Below are positions 13,984 through 14,483 of a stretch of DNA of 14,483 nucleotides, piece by piece. Location of the stretch: contig DNXU01000300.1 in the NCBI GenBank assembly GCA_003505715.1, positions 2,569-17,051 of the forward strand, in the 5' to 3' direction. A model generated the notes under the pieces. That model was not told where the DNA came from. It ran no database searches and saw only the letters and a list, made by a program, of their open reading frames with translations. Position 1 is the first letter of the stretch; each line of letters starts with the position of its first letter. Origin of the DNA: Cyanobacteria bacterium UBA8803 (GTDB lineage: Bacteria; Cyanobacteriota; Cyanobacteriia; Cyanobacteriales; Coleofasciculaceae). A program made the position numbers and the translations under genes.

Positions 13984-14352
13984 ATGAATCTCAGTATTAT
14001 CGATAACAAACTCAGAATTGAGCTGGAATGGTACGAGCAACTCTGGGCTTTTAATTGGGATAAAATTTTGGAGATTCCCCTTGCCCATATCGAAAGCGCT
14101 ACCACCGACGAACCGCCAAGCAATTGGCAAGAAATTCGCGCCCCCGGCACGTTCTTACCGGGAGTCATCAAAGCCGGAACCTACTATACTACCAGAGGTA
14201 AAGAATTCTGGTACGTGACCAAAGACGGGAATTACTTAGTGCTGGAGTTACGGGACGCATCTTTTAAGAAAATTGCTTTGACCTTAGAGCAAAACCAGTT
14301 GTGGGTAGAACGAATCGCTCGCGCTAAAGCTGCATTAGAAGATGACGTATAG
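13984..14352 (+). CDS. PH-like small hypothetical protein, 122 residues
   Basis: AAAGGAGG stands about 6 nt before the ATG, a strong ribosome-binding site that fixes this start. The protein has no signal peptide or membrane segment. Its beta-rich order (LSIIDNKLRIEL, KILEIPLAHIESATTDEP, IRAPGTFLPGVIKAGTYYT, GKEFWYVTKDGNYLVLEL) followed by a C-terminal helix (QLWVERIARAKAAL) matches small bacterial PH-like hypothetical proteins. I infer a PH-like fold but no ligand or function. It is divergent from mazG with a 129-bp gap, where TATAGA (about 13931-13936) may be its -10. Confidence 0.82.
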   Translation: MNLSIIDNKLRIELEWYEQLWAFNWDKILEIPLAHIESATTDEPPSNWQEIRAPGTFLPGVIKAGTYYTTRGKEFWYVTKDGNYLVLELRDASFKKIALTLEQNQLWVERIARAKAALEDDV

Positions 14353-14368
14353 CCAACAGGGCGAGTGA

Positions 14369-14483
14369 GGAGATGGGGAGATGAGGAGATGAGGAGATGG
14401 GGAGATGGGGAGATTGGGAGATGAGGAGATGGAAAGATGAGGAGATGGGGAGATGGGGAGATGGGGAGAGGGGGAGATGGGGG
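14369..14483. repeat. Octamer tandem repeat GGAGATG(A/G), about 14 units
   Basis: The final 115 bases are an imperfect 8-bp tandem array running to the window edge, with variants such as ggagattg, aaagatga and ggagaggg. It begins 17 nt after the stop of the preceding gene. It is purine-only on this strand and probably continues beyond the window. Confidence 0.93.

Overview
The window looks like part of a cyanobacterial chromosome or large plasmid. The evidence is the frequent HIP1 octamer (GCGATCGC), the short tandem repeats between genes, a type I-D CRISPR-Cas gene set of the cyanobacterial kind, and a SmtB/ZiaR-type metal regulator. No species is claimed.

Layout. Positions 151-6344, minus strand, hold the type I-D effector genes, transcribed cas10d > csc2 (cas7d) > csc1 (cas5d) > cas6. 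The small subunit Cas11d can be read from an internal GTG with a good ribosome-binding site inside cas10d. Positions 8593-10770, minus, are the helicase gene cas3', broken by one in-frame TAG. Divergent from it at 10869-11729 is a WYL-domain regulator. Between cas3' and cas10d lies a block of about 2.2 kb (6345-8592), AT-rich by eye and without HIP1. It holds a MntA/HepT toxin-antitoxin pair whose HepT is badly damaged, an 82-residue unknown protein, a small winged-helix-like reading frame broken by a TGA, and a two-repeat mini-CRISPR on the plus strand. The right end (11929-14483) is ordinary chromosome: a hypothetical protein, an ArsR/SmtB repressor, MazG, a PH-like hypothetical protein and an octamer tandem repeat. 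No cas1, cas2 or cas4 is in the window; they could lie beyond the left edge.

Main result. The single spacer of the mini-CRISPR starts with 11 nt that match, from spacer position 1, a site about 120 bp upstream. That site has a GTT motif exactly where a type I-D PAM should be. A 41-nt protospacer laid on it would cover a predicted minus-strand promoter that reads into the broken 8280-7966 frame. This is the geometry of CRISPR-guided repression by a crRNA-like RNA, as in CreTA-type toxin-antitoxin RNA pairs. I infer an undescribed type I-D version of such a module sitting inside the cas locus.

State of the system. cas3' (TAG), the winged-helix-like frame (TGA) and hepT (TGA, catalytic His to Asn, and an apparent internal deletion) all carry inactivating changes, and Cas10d seems to have lost a zinc ribbon. 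The crRNA-binding complex genes are otherwise open. The locus may therefore bind DNA and repress without being able to degrade it.
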